A stretch of DNA of 64,000 nt from Schizophyllum amplum (lineage: Eukaryota; Basidiomycota; Agaricomycetes; Agaricales; Schizophyllaceae). Below, one piece after another: positions 1-10,644 of this stretch. Under the pieces are notes generated by a model. That model had not been told where the DNA came from. It saw only the letters and a program-made list of their open reading frames with translations, and made no database searches. A program made the translations under genes and the position numbers. Numbering within the stretch: position 1 is the stretch's first letter; each line of letters opens with the position of its first letter. The stretch lies in NCBI GenBank assembly GCA_007026445.1, contig VDMD01000070.1:1-64000 (forward strand). Direction: 5' to 3'.

Positions 1-494
1 CGCTCCCCTCTCGCGCCGGGCTTGTGTGCACAGCCCGTCCACTACAATGAACTCCCCCAACAGGAGCGCCTTCTAGTGCCTCCCCCCACGTCCCACAACC
101 CCCCCCCCCCATCTACCCTCGCACGCTGTTGCGTCCCCCTGCTACTCAGCAAGCGCGCGATGCCCGGCGAAAATTTTTCGCAGCGTGTTCGTTCACGCGC
201 TTCTTAGGGTAGTTTATATATTGGAAATAAACGATCCTTATTCTGTACACAATACCCTATGAGTGACGACCGGCGGCGGCGACAACAGCAGCGCGCGGCG
301 CCCCCGAGCACGCCGATCGACCGCCGCGCCCAAACGGGAAGGCGGTCGAGGCCGCGTGCGGCGTGCGGCGAGCGCGGGAGCGAGCCGGGCACGCCAGGCG
401 AGCAGCCCGCGGCCCCTGCCTAATCGGGCGGTGCGCTCGGGATGTCCCCCGAGCCCGGAGCCAGTGCCGGAGGGCCGCCGGGGGCTGTGGCTGT
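1..494. repeat. GC-rich non-coding segment, probable end of a D-like element
   Basis: No believable gene. The segment has a C-rich stretch (about 84-116), the motif GGCGAAAATTTTTCGC near 167-182, an AT-rich patch (about 205-255), then GGC repeats and GCGCCCCCGA (near 298-307). Element D shows the same order of landmarks at its right end (20900-21085): GGCGAAAATTTTCGC, an AT-rich patch, GGC repeats, GCGCCCCCGA. It stops abruptly where the Plavaka reading frame begins. I infer the end of a related element that truncated the Plavaka gene. Termini and duplication were not identified. Confidence 0.35.
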
Positions 495-502
495 GTAGAT
501 AA

Positions 503-1719
503 GTGATCCGAGGACTTTTCAACTACCTGATGGACAACTGTCCGAGGTCTTTGCAAATACCTTACCGCCTCAGCTGCCACGACGACGTCAGCTTGCAGGA
601 GATGGACGACGCCTTGGAGATGTGGGAGAAGAACCGACAGTACTTCATCATTACAAACGCGCGTAATCCGCGGCACTTTAACATCCCCAAAATACACTCG
701 CTCAAACACTACGCATCCTCGATTCGTCTCCTCGGCACGACAGACAACTACAACACGGAGACGTTCGAACGCCTGCACATCGACTTCGCCAAAAGGGGAT
801 GGCGCGCATCGAACAAACGCGACGCCTTCCCCCAGATGATTACTTGGCTCGAACGCCAGGAGAAGATCTCCGGGTTTGAGCGGTTCATCAAGGCCACCGT
901 CTCATCCGCTCCTACAGCCACCGTCATCCAACGTTCCCGTCGCAACGCTGCGACGAGTGGTACCCTCTCTATCGCCAAGCATCCCAACAAAACCGTCAAG
1001 CTCACCACTCTCGAGACATCACACGACATTCCGGGACTCTCGACTCGCATCAAGGAGTTCCTCAACCCGTTTTCCATTCAGCCTGTTCCCTCTCGCCAAC
1101 TTCGCACGTTCTCTCTTCCTTTCGACAAGATCGACACCTACTCACAGTTCAAGTTTCACCCAGCCAGCGTAGACGACGGAGATGACGAGTCGGAGACAGT
1201 CAAGGCGTTGGCGGGTGGTGCGGGAGTACAGCGTCGGTTCGACACCGTTGTTGTCCTTACACATGACACTGCCGAGTCTGCTGGCTTGTCGGGTAAGTCA
1301 TCTTATGGCCGTTCTCGTGCGCATACTGACGTTGAGCTACAGGCACACGTATAGGGCGTGTCAAGGTCATCTTCACGCTCCCTCGCACCCTCGACGGCCT
1401 TGGCCGCCCGGCTCCCAGTGTTTGGCCCAAAGAGCCGTTAGCTTACGTCGAGTGGTATACAGAGACACGCAGTATACCCGCAGCCGCTCATGGCTTCTAC
1501 CTCGTTGACAAGATGGGTCCTGCACGTGACGGTCTTGTTCCTGGTCGTGTTGTTCGCCTTACAGACATTCGCCAGACTTGTATGCTTATTCCTTCGTACG
1601 GCTCACGTTTCGAGATACCTACTCAGACAGACTGGACATCAGACAATGTTCTCGACAAGTGTAACAGCTTTCTTTTGAATAATTTTCAGTCCATGTATAG
1701 CTACAAGACTATCTGGTAG
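503..1719 (+). pseudogene. Plavaka-type transposase, 3' fragment
   Basis: Two exons (about 503-1292 and 1343-1719) joined by a 50-bp GT-AG intron give about 390 residues. The block FNIPKIHSLKHY, followed by LLGTTDNYNTETFERLHIDFAK and WLERQEKI, is typical of the C-terminal part of Plavaka transposases, a CACTA-like group common in Agaricomycetes. The tail with GRVKVIFTLP, VEWYTETR and a Tyr-Lys-Thr-Ile-Trp end is also typical of the family. The N-terminal two thirds, including the cysteine-rich and catalytic parts, are missing: upstream of about 500 the sequence becomes GC-rich and non-coding. It is a dead remnant, older than or next to the gypsy element that begins just after its stop codon. 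Confidence 0.75.
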
Positions 1720-2294
1720 TGCTAAATACATGTTATGTCATCCTGTACCCTCTTCAAGTGCTCCGAGCTGAGCTATATGAAGCTACGATTCCCGAACACC
1801 CCTCGTGTGATTTGAGGTTGACAAGATCACATCAAGTCAACTCGAGGCGACCTCGCGACATCTCAGGCGCGCTCAGGCTGCCTCGATCACTCTTATTGGG
1901 TCTGTGCACCTCAGGCGATCTGAGTTCTAGGGGCATTTTCCTGATGAGTCAGCAACATCCATCACTCATAACGCAACCAACCATGACTCCGTTCCCCGCT
2001 CCGTCTCATGTCCACTACGCCTACAACCCATTTCATCTTCATTGTCTCAATTTCCTTCATCTTTTCATTCTTCATCTTGGACGGCGCCGAGAGCGAGACC
2101 ACGAGGACGACTCGGCATCACCACGCGCGAGTATCTTCGCGACATTTAGCGATTGCCGACGACCACGACGCTCTCCTAAGCTCGCAAGCGAGCTCGCGGC
2201 GCTGAAACCACATCACTTTGCCCATTTTCACATCTTTCATTCTGCTATATCTACTCGCGCCGCTCTTTTGCTACTTCGCCTCTCCGCCCCTTTC
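1720..2294 (+). promoter_or_regulatory. gypsy leader: probable 5' LTR and untranslated region
   Basis: Lies between the Plavaka stop and the first plausible gag ATG (2295). An open frame runs through it, but the encoded text is rich in His, Phe, Leu and Arg with no recognisable domain, and the gag-like composition starts at 2295. I could not place LTR ends (TG...CA) or a primer-binding site with confidence. It most likely holds the LTR and leader. Confidence 0.45.
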
Positions 2295-2849
2295 ATGTCG
2301 TCCAAATCCGAGAAAACGGACCCCACTGCTGCCACCCGCGCTCGCGAGCGTCGCGCCGCTTCACGCGCGCACAAACGCGACGGCGGGCCGGCGGACCCCT
2401 CTGAGGCCGCTGATCAAGCGCCCGAGGACGCGTCTTCTAAGGAATCCTCTGCGGCAGCTGGTCAAGCGCCCGAGAATGCCGCCTCCAAGAAACCCTCGCT
2501 CAACCCGGAGAAGCGAGTACCTTCGTCTCAACCTGCTTCAGCCACCACCCCTTCGAAGCGAGCGACCCAAGTTCCTCTCCCCGTCACCCCGAAGCCCTCA
2601 AGCGGGTCGTCGGGGAGCTCGGAGACCGCGAAACTTCCTCCGCTGAGCGTGAAGCACGGCAGGTCTATCATCTCCTACGGTACCAGCGCCGTCGCCCCGA
2701 TCAATTCTCCTCTTCGAAACCGCGCGCCGAGGGAGGACCATCGCCGCCCGTGGAGCCGCGAGCAAGGACGACGCGGCTCCCCGACGATAGCTCCTATCTC
2801 CCTGTTCGACGACGGGCTGCTGCAAGCGCCGAGTTCGAAATCGGAAGGA
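2295..2849 (+). CDS. gypsy gag-pol, segment 1 (gag N-terminus)
   Basis: Residues 1-185 of the polyprotein. The start MSSKSEKTD is chosen because upstream sequence is leader-like, while from here the protein is a Lys/Arg/Ser/Pro-rich low-complexity region typical of the N-terminus of large fungal chromovirus gag proteins. The frame ends in the 7-bp duplication GGAAGGA at 2843-2849, then runs into KDZ-A copy 1. After the second copy of that duplication (21889-21895) the same frame continues at 21896, so the break is a clean insertion. Confidence 0.75.
2843..2849. repeat. KDZ-A copy 1 target-site duplication, left
   Basis: GGAAGGA, matching 21889-21895 on the other side of the element. The flanking gag frame is restored if one copy is kept. 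Confidence 0.85.
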
Positions 2850-2940
2850 GAGCCGAAGTCCTTATATATTGCCTTAGGTGCCTGGACCTGTCCAGGGGAT
2901 GTCTTGGCTTGGGGTCTGGGTACATCCAGGGCCTGGGTGG
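2850..2940. repeat. KDZ-A left terminus with subterminal palindromes
   Basis: After GAGCCGAAGTCCTTATATATT comes the palindrome CCTGGACCTGTCCAGG (2881-2896; 7-bp arms, 2-nt centre) and then CCAGGGCCTGG (2926-2936). The other end of the element has CCCTGGA-n4-TCCAGGG (21842-21859) and the identical CCAGGGCCTGG (21803-21813). This repeated layout is a candidate transposase recognition region. Confidence 0.65.
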
Positions 2941-4287
2941 GTGGTGCTGTATGAGATATGGGCTAGTTTTGGGTTTATATGTGTAATTATTAGGATAACG
3001 GTCCTTATGTTATATTCCTGCGTAAAAAACGGAAATGATGGGACGTGTATGGCGACATACGTTTGATGGCGCGCCCTCCCGCCGCCGCTCCCCCCTCCCC
3101 CCCCCCGGGCTACCCGCCGCCGCCGCCGCCGCCGCCGCCGCCCCTCCCGAAATCCCCCCTCCCCGCGCCTTGCGCCGCCATCACCGTATTAGCTACGGGT
3201 GTCCGCCTCGCCCCAGCCAGCGCTTGCGCTGCTGTCCGTATCGCTCCCACCGCCCCGCGCCCCGCCGCGCCGCGCACGCCCCCGCCACGCTCGGCGCCCG
3301 CGCCCGCCACGCCGCCTCGCCGCCTATTTGATACCAGCTGCAATACTGGCATCTGCAGCGCGTCGTCGAGCTCTCCTTCAATGCCGAATGTCAGCGCGCG
3401 CCCGCCGCCGCCCCGCCGCCGCCCCGCCGCGCCCCGCCGCCGCCGCGCCCCGCCGCCGCCGCGCCCCGCCGCCGCCGCGCCCCGCCGCCGGCTTCCGCGC
3501 CCTCTACCGCTCTGCAGGCTCCAACCCCACGCAGCACCCACGTTCATGCCACAGCCCGCCTTAGCCCGGCCGCAGAGCCTAGCTCATTGCTTGCACCAGC
3601 GCCGGCGAGCGTTCTGTCCACGGAAAACTTCAGCTCAGTGCTATCAAGGAAGCGAGGTGCGTCCCTGAGGACTGTGCACCAGCGACTGTAACTGACTACC
3701 GCCCTGCAGCACTGCGGCGCCGTCGTGATCGGCAGCGGCGCAAATTTCACCCCTCCCGCCAAAATCTCTCTCTGTGCCTCTCTATGCCCCTCCCATTTAC
3801 ACCATACATACTACATAGTACATGCTCTGGATGCTTGTCCTAATGTAATAGGTATACCTCCAATGTCAGTGCCCTAGGTCATAACTGGCTCTATGTCAAG
3901 ACAAGGTGTACATCCCACACCATGAGAAACCCACCTCCGCCCCCCGTTCACCCCATCTATCTACGCTGCACCTCAGCCGTCCTCCCCTATATGCGAACGC
4001 GCGAGCGCGAGATTCTGCTAAGTCCCTTCAAACATAAACATCACGTGACCTGAAGAAGTTGACCCACAACATCCACGGAGGCTCAAACAAGCTCGACATA
4101 CGCATATGCTAGATACAAACCATACCAATATACAACACGAGAGATACACATATGCAACAAATAGATACTCTACAGTGAAGTCCGAAAGCACACCAAGAAA
4201 ACATGAGCATCAAGATATACAGCACGATCAAGAAGATGCAAAGACAGCACGACCAAGAAGATATATAAAGATGAAGTGATTGTCCAC
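2941..4287. other. KDZ-A left subterminal non-coding region
   Basis: No convincing gene; overlapping Pro/Arg/Ala-rich frames are artefacts of CCG repeats. A pure CCG run lies at about 3116-3140 and a longer CCGCCG/CCGCGCC tract at about 3405-3490. The latter differs by 3 bp from copy 2. The segment 3775-4287 is less GC-rich, with no features beyond possible 3' processing signals for the minus-strand gene ending at 4288. Confidence 0.6.
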
Positions 4288-7114
4288 TTACTCCACCACC
4301 AACTGCTCGCAGACCCACGTCACATCGTGCACCAGACGGAGCCACGAGTGCGCGTTGGGGGTCGTCCTGCTCCCGAGCACATCGCCCCACCAGCAGAGGC
4401 AGGCGACGACGGACAGCATTCCGTTCTGGCCGCGAACCTCAAGCGCGGATCCCCAATCACCATCGCGGACTTCGCGCTCGGGTTCACGGCGCCCCGCCGC
4501 ATCCACGTCCCTCCACTCCGGCTGCAAAGACGCCCACCAAGCCCACATTTCCATCGCAAAGGTGTCTGCGTCGCTCACAACGGGCATCTTCTTAACGCGA
4601 CCCGCTCGCCCTGCATGGATCCAGGTGTTCAGGAGCGCGGGCTTCGGGGCGCTCGTCTTCGCCTTGTTCCCCTTGCCAACTTCGAAGCCATTCGCCGATT
4701 CCAGAGCACACCATGCGCGGAGGAGGCACATGTACTCCTTGCCAAGGGCCGGGCGGTTGACGCTAGCGAAGTTGGCCATGAACCACGGTTTGGCGTCGGG
4801 GGGACAGACGACCTGCGCCTGATCGTCATTTGTGGCGGGGCCGAGGATCGCTTCGCCAGGCTTCTCCGTCGCGATCGCGTCCTCGCAGACGCCGTCCATC
4901 TGCACGTCGCCGTCAGCACGACCGTCAACGTCCATTTTGTCCTCCATGTTGACGGTGTTGCCGTCCTTCTCCGGCTCCAGGCTGAGCGTCGCTGGGGCGT
5001 GCATGACCTCCTCGCCGTCCTTCGCGTTGACCTCGCCGGCTGGGGCATGCATGGTCTCGTCGCCATCCTCCTCGTTCTCGTCAGCTTCGGGGTCCTGCGC
5101 CATCTCGGCGCGTTCCGCGGCGGCGAACTCGTCTTCGTCCTCGCCAGCTTCAGGATCCCGCGCTTGCGAGGCGCGCCCCGCAGCAGCAAGCCGATCTTCA
5201 TCACGGTAGACCTCTGGCATCGCAGGTGGAGTCGGTGGAGTCGTTAACGCTGTTGCCGTCGTCCGGATCCTGGGCTTTGGCCTCGGCCGTGGAAGGGGCC
5301 CGAGCGGCGTGGCTGGCACAGTCCGCGTCTTCTTGAGCGGCCTTCCGGCGTCACCCTCGGTGTCGGCATCGAGTTGATCCTCCTCGCCTGAATCAGATAT
5401 GGCGATTCTCTTGACAGCGGAGGACTTCGCGCTACGCCTACGCACGTCGCGGATAGGGTGCTCGTCGTCGGACGAGTCAGAGTCGATGGCTGCCTTCGAT
5501 GTGGCAGCGGCAGCGGCGGGCGCCCTCGATGAGGCAGCGGCGACAGGCGTCTTCGCCGACGTAGAGGCAGTAGCGGGTGTCGAGGCGGACGCCTTCGACG
5601 AGCCAGCACCACCCTTCTTGGAAGACGAGGCAACGGGCTTCTTGGAAGACGAGGCGGCGGGCTTCTTGGAAGACGAGGCGGAGGGCTTCTTGGAAGACGA
5701 GGCGGAGGGCTTGGCAGATATGGATGTGATCTTGCTCGCGGCCTTGGACTTAGCCGATGCAGCGCGCTTGCGCTTCGAAGACATAGGCGTGTCGGATTCG
5801 GAGTCACTGTCGTCTGCATCCGATGGTCCCGACGACGAGTCGTCCGCATCGTCTCGCATCGACAGGAGGCCCTCAGGCAATTCCGGGATCGCGACCCCAG
5901 CGGCGTCCGGCTTCAGGGCGCTCATCGCCTTCTCGAAGTCGGCTGTAAATAGTTCAGCGTGGTCTGCATCCTATGCAGATGAAATTCTTACTGAAGGCTG
6001 TGTTCAAGTACGCAGTGAAGCGTTCCTTCACCATACTGAGGCCGGCAGGATCGTATTCTGCCCAAGACAATGGACGGGCGCCGTGGTTCTTCCCAGCACA
6101 AATGGAGTGGACGCGGATCTCGCCGGCGTAGTTAGGAATGGGGCCTCCGACAAGAAGCGTGACATGCAAGCCCGTGTACTCCTGGATGCCGGTGAGGATG
6201 GGACTAGCAAATGTCTTCAGGTTGTTGATCGCGCTGAGGAAATGTCGTCAGTCAAAGCAGAAGACAAAGGTCACTGTCACTCACTCCTGACGCGCTTGCG
6301 GCTCCTTTGACGGCCCTTCCTTCATCAGGCGATCGTACTCGTCGCGCTCCTTCTGAGCTAGCTCGCGCGCTCTCGTCGCGTATCCTGCCTGTTCCTCCCC
6401 CGACAGCTTTGCCCATTCCTTCATCACAACCTCTCGCATGCGCCAGTTCGCGTCGGGTTTCGCTCCATCTGCGACCTCGTTCGCGAAGACCTTTGCCTTC
6501 CAAACTTCCGCGTAGAGTGGGCGGAGCGTGTCGCCCTGCTCGACTTGGTATTGCTGAGGTCCGTTGCGAGCCTTGACCTTCGACTTCATGTTGCTGAGCT
6601 TCGCGAGGAGCAAGGCGAAGGCGTTCTTCTTGGGATCCATGCTGCAGCGAGGAGCGCGAGTGATCTTGGTCGCATGATATTTCAGCCATCGAGTTATTCG
6701 CTGAACATGTGACATTAGTCAGGTACATCCCACGCGCACGCGACCACGTACTGCGTTCAACTGCTCAATGCGGACAAGCAGTTTGGCCTTCTCCTCGTCG
6801 TCTAGCCCAGCGCCGAGGTCGTTAGCAATTTTGGGATCGTATTCAGGAAGGGGGAGTTCCGGCTCCGCGTCGTCGGATAGGTGAGGCGAAATCTGCACGT
6901 GGTACTGATTGCAGATGTCGGCGAGACACTGGCGTTCTTGAAGATATCCTCGCTGGGAGGCGTCGATGTATCTGGCGAGGTTTGGGCGCAGTACCAGGTT
7001 CTCGCGTGCTCCCTCTGCCCAGCCTTTCAGACTGAGCTTGTCTGTCTTGGACTTTTTCCGCGACGCCTTTGGCTTCACGGATGTAGCGTCCGTCATGGAG
7101 GTAATGTCCGTCAT
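4288..7114 (-). CDS. HMG-like KDZ cargo protein (copy 1)
   Basis: Four exons (7114-6752, 6700-6285, 6233-5992, 5942-4288) with GT-AG introns give 891 aa in an unbroken frame. The start MTDITSMTD is the first ATG after a likely 5' UTR intron. Residues about 140-235 (around MREVVMKEWAKLSGEEQAGY) resemble a divergent HMG box, the kind reported as KDZ transposon cargo. Next comes a block with TGLHVTLLVGGPIPNYAGEI, then a Ser/Lys/Ala-rich acidic linker with four SSKKP-type repeats. The C-terminal 190 residues are Trp-rich (WAWWASLQPEW, CLCWWGDVLG). The 946-aa gene at 58120-61113 has the same layout and intron positions. It is probably a DNA-binding nuclear protein; the HMG call is by pattern, not by search. 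Confidence 0.7.
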
Positions 7115-7466
7115 CTTTCTGCCTGCAAGCTGGATGATTAGTATCCATGTAGGGCTCAAAGAGTGTGGCCGACGCACCTCTGTATTTCTTTGCGCTTTTG
7201 TGTGCAGGTGCGGCGACGAAGGTCAAGGAAAAGGACCGGGCGGTGCAATCGAGTCGCGCCCCGCATACTTTTTCGCTTCGCTTGTCGCCACCGGGACGGC
7301 CGATTCATGGTGTCTTAGTGTCGATCCAGGTTCCCGATTCAGCCGTCGGAAACGGCCGCTTGGTTTGTGCATATTTTTCTCCGTCTACTTATAAGTAACG
7401 CTAACGGATGACTCGCCCCTTGTCCTCTCACCCCTTGTCCTCTCACCCATCGCTGATTGTCGTCCC
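7115..7466. promoter_or_regulatory. divergent promoter between HMG-like and RNase H1-N genes
   Basis: 352 bp separate the two start codons. It probably includes a 5' UTR intron for the minus-strand gene (acceptor just upstream of 7114). The repeat CCCCTTGTCCTCTCA occurs twice at about 7418-7446, close to the plus-strand start. The element at 61114-61466 has the same divergent arrangement. Confidence 0.5.
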
Positions 7467-8182
7467 ATGTGTTTTCAAAACGGCAAGTGGCGCGTCTGCG
7501 CCCTACTGCGTAACCTCATATGCTTCCCAGTGGCTCTTGACCCTGTCGTCGACGCGTTCGACAGTGTCATCAGCCACCCGGCTGCAGCCAGGTCCACCGC
7601 CGTCGCCGCCGACATCGTCAGCGACGTCTCGATGGATATCCCCTCCGATGTGAGCGAATTCGGGTCCGTCGAGATCAGCGTGCACGACCCCGACGCGAAC
7701 GAAATCGCCGTGGACCTTCCGGACAACGACTCGGACAGCGACTCCACGGTCTCGACCGAGCTCGAGTCCGACATGGAGGACGACATTGAGCTCATCATGG
7801 ATCTCATCGCGCCCCGCCCGGCCGGATTCTCTCGCCCTTCTCGCCCCCATTTCGATTTCGTTGTCATGGACGACGAGGCCGACGAGATCGGTGTGGCGTT
7901 CGGTGTCGTCCCTAGCTCCTCGCTCACCTACCCGACGTCCTTCAACGCCGAGCACAAAAAGTTTTACGCGGTGTCCTACGGATGGTTTGTCGGCGTCTTC
8001 AATGATCCGTAAGTTTTTATGTCTTGGTCGTGCATGAGTCGGCTGAAATTTTTGACAGGAGCATGTTCAGCGACGCTACGTCGCGCGTATCGAGCCCTCG
8101 CCACTACACATGCAAGAGCCTCCGTGATGCCGTGTACTGGTTCAACACGCAGCTCGCGCTCGGTCGCGTGGAGATAGCCTAA
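7467..8182 (+). CDS. single RNase H1 N-terminal (viroplasmin-type) domain protein (copy 1)
   Basis: Two exons (7467-8008, 8059-8182), 221 aa. The first 130 residues are acidic and poorly conserved. From about residue 167 the sequence KFYAVSYGWFVGVFNDP, then after the intron KSLRDAVYWFN, fits the RNase H1 N-terminal or viroplasmin fold (Tyr-Ala-Val, Gly, Gly-Val-Phe, a later Ala-x-x-Trp-Phe). In known proteins that domain binds RNA:DNA hybrid or dsRNA. No RNase H catalytic domain follows. The equivalent gene at 61467-62129 has its intron at the same place in the domain. Copy 2 has Ser instead of Cys at residue 2. Confidence 0.7.
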
Positions 8183-8794
8183 CGGAAGGTCCGTCTTTTA
8201 CCAGCCGCGTTATTTGTGGCACTTATAGATATTTCTTTCACAGCGCGCTACTCGTCTATTTTTCTTGGGGTATATGCTAGATAGCTGCTGTGTAGTCTCT
8301 GAACTAGTAACCCGCTATGTAGTCCGTGATATCTTTGACACCTCCTCACTGTGCTGCAGCTCACGGTCTGCAAAAATACATACTGTCCGTCATAGTATTT
8401 CGCGGTCGCCGACGTGAGAGTGCCTCCCCGAGATGTCCGAGTCTTCCAGCGCAGCGTAAAGCGGCAATCTCTGTGTTCTTTCGGGCTAGACGTAAGTTCA
8501 ATGCAGTCGGTGAGGGACGTGTTCGAGCACGATGGACGGATGAGGCTTGCATCGACTTCATCAGCCGAAAAGACGCTGCAATTCAACGGAAATTGAACAC
8601 CCGACTGCGATACACTCCCTGAACCTCCGCACTCGCCGCAGTCTGTCTTTAAGCTCTTTCGTTCAGCTGTCCAATCGGGCTGATGTATGTTGACCGGCAA
8701 TGAAGCCTCGTTCAGCCCTCTGTCTCCCTCAGTCCCGCTCTCCAAACCGACGCCCTTATAAGGGATCTCAATCCACGTCCAGCTTGTGTACACA
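8183..8794. other. intergenic region with a promoter motif
   Basis: No gene seen on either strand. The segment ATTCAACGGAAATTGAAC (8581-8598) is closely matched by ATTCAACGGGAGTTCAAC (10460-10477) upstream of the next gene. They lie about 214 and 185 bp before their start codons, so they may be a shared regulatory motif. Confidence 0.4.
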
Positions 8795-9523
8795 ATGGCA
8801 GACGATCTCGCGCATCGGCTCTTTCAGCTATCTCTCACTGTGGAGTCGGACGGTCGCGCATCCTCCGCCGGTTCTTCTACTCGGTCGCCTGCTCGTAGCG
8901 GTCGCCGCGGTGGGCGCGGAAGGTCCGCCTACCAAGCGTATGCCGTCTTCGTTGGGCGCAGAGCCGGAGTGTACCTGACCTGGTTCGCTACCGTATCGTA
9001 TCAGCTTGCCAGGAGTCACTGACCGTGTACCCACCGTGTATTAGGGCGCAGTGCGATGCGCAAGTCCACGGCGTGAGACACAATTCATACAAAGGGTATA
9101 GATCGACGGTCGACGCCTACGGGGCCTTCAATATAGCTCAGTCGCGGGGACTGACGTTCTCCTGCGGAGACAATGTCATTCGTGTCGCGCAAGTGGCCAG
9201 TCGCGTTCGCCTCGACCTAGGAGATCTGCCGCTATGCATGGCCTTCGTTGACGACGAAGTCGGCATCACCATGGCGGAGCGCACGAGCTTCTGGTACGTC
9301 GTGTATCAGGGAACGCAGCCGGGCGTGTACAGGACGTAGTAGGTGACATCTCGCCTTCATTGAACACCATTTGCTCACTCGCGCCTGCAGTCACGAAGTC
9401 CAACTCGCTACTACTGGAATTGCTGGTGCACAGCATGGCAGTTTCCGCGAGCGCGGAGACGCCATAGATGCGTTCACGACTGCTTTGGAGCGGGGGAATG
9501 TCTACAAGTTAACGCGTACATAG
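8795..9523 (+). CDS. double RNase H1 N-terminal (viroplasmin-type) domain protein (copy 1)
   Basis: Three exons (8795-8982, 9045-9335, 9391-9523), 203 aa. Domain 1 (residues about 47-90) reads AYAVFVGRRAGVYLTW then NSYKGYRST. Domain 2 (about 143-200) reads FWYVVYQGTQPGVY then a Gly-Ser-Phe and a helical tail. Each domain is cut by an intron just after the Gly-Val-Tyr motif. This is a clear tandem of RNase H1 N-terminal folds, a fold known to bind RNA:DNA hybrids or dsRNA. No catalytic RNase H residues are present. KDZ-C has the same gene with the same intron positions (62681-63377). The first intron uses GTTCGC, slightly off consensus. Confidence 0.78.
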
Positions 9524-10644
9524 TGCATAGTGATACTCCGTTCCATATTCCTAGTTTTTGATGTATTCAACCCCGCCCGTGACTCGACAGTTTGCCGTAT
9601 ACAGATGCACAGGACCCCGAGAGCATACGCGCGATCGTATACTTGACGGCGCGGCCTGAAAATACATAGAGATCATAAGGGAACATTCATACTTGAGAGC
9701 ACGAGCTCAAGATGCTGCGAGTCCACTGTCGACTGCGGAAGCGCACTCTGTTGTAATTCACAGCGCCCTGTATCGAGACCACAAAGAAGAGGATCTTGCT
9801 ATCAAAGGAAGGTGTCCTTGCTAGGAGAGAAGCCTGACCTCGTCCTACTGTCTGGTGAACGCTGCAAGTACTTCATGGAGCGCGCGTTCACGATGCGATC
9901 AACAAACAATCAACATCGTTCTCTCTCTTGATACCGCACATACCCTCTCCATCGTCTCTCAGATACTGCCTTGTACTTACACAGACATATCTTCAGCCGG
10001 ACTAACTTCACTGCACCTTGGAATCCTGCCAAACATCACAGCTTACCCACGTCGTTGAGCCAGATCCGGATCCTATCGATCTCGCTCACTCCTTACCCAT
10101 TAGACACTCGCTGATTGCTCACACCTCTAAGTGCGGTATCATAGCCTCTATATTCCATTAGTGTAGTGGTCCATCGCACACACAAGCGCTCCGACTGGCC
10201 TGGACGACCCGGCACATCCCTAGCTTCAACAACGGGCGGTAAACTTACTGCTTGTCCATGCATTGCTCATGTTGAGCTTTCGGCGTGTGTCTGACATTCG
10301 GGACTTCACCAAATAAGTAATCAATCGCTCAGAATAGCCTTGCAAGTCAGTTCATCATCAATTTGCACTGTCGTCTGTCCCCACAAGATGGTCTCCGTAT
10401 ACGACAGTCAAAGTTGAACTTGCAGGTGACCGTGGGATAGCGGGCAGGTGCCGTCTCCCATTCAACGGGAGTTCAACTTGGCTTCCGGCATTTCGCTTCC
10501 CAAATTTTCTATCCGACGGCCACCGACTGGGCGGTCTCCCTTGTCCCGTACCATCATCCTTTCACTCCCAAAAATTTCATCGCGTGCGTAGTCCCACTTT
10601 CGAGGTCGTGAATCGCTCATTCACCGCCGACAGACAGCCTCTCG
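9524..10644. other. 1.1-kb intergenic region with an inverted repeat
   Basis: No gene recognised. Near the end, AAGTTGAACT (10411-10420) and AGTTCAACTT (10470-10479) form perfect 10-bp inverted arms around two GCAGGTG(A)CCGT copies, about 170-230 bp upstream of the next start codon. This is a likely promoter element. Confidence 0.45.

Noticed and set aside
1720..2294. Exact 5' LTR and primer-binding site
   Set aside because: No matching sequence was found after pol within the window, so ends could not be placed.
1719..2954. 411-codon frame as a separate host gene
   Set aside because: Its 3' part is gag N-terminus and it ends only because KDZ-A copy 1 is inserted; the frame resumes at 21896.
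3110..3550. Proline/alanine- or glycine-rich proteins at the CCG tracts
   Set aside because: All three frames are open only because of the CCG repeat; the tract changes length between copies.
4276..5247. 323-codon plus-strand open frame
   Set aside because: It lies antisense to the last exon of the HMG-like gene. That exon is supported by conservation with KDZ-C and by intron phases; the antisense frame is a GC-composition artefact.
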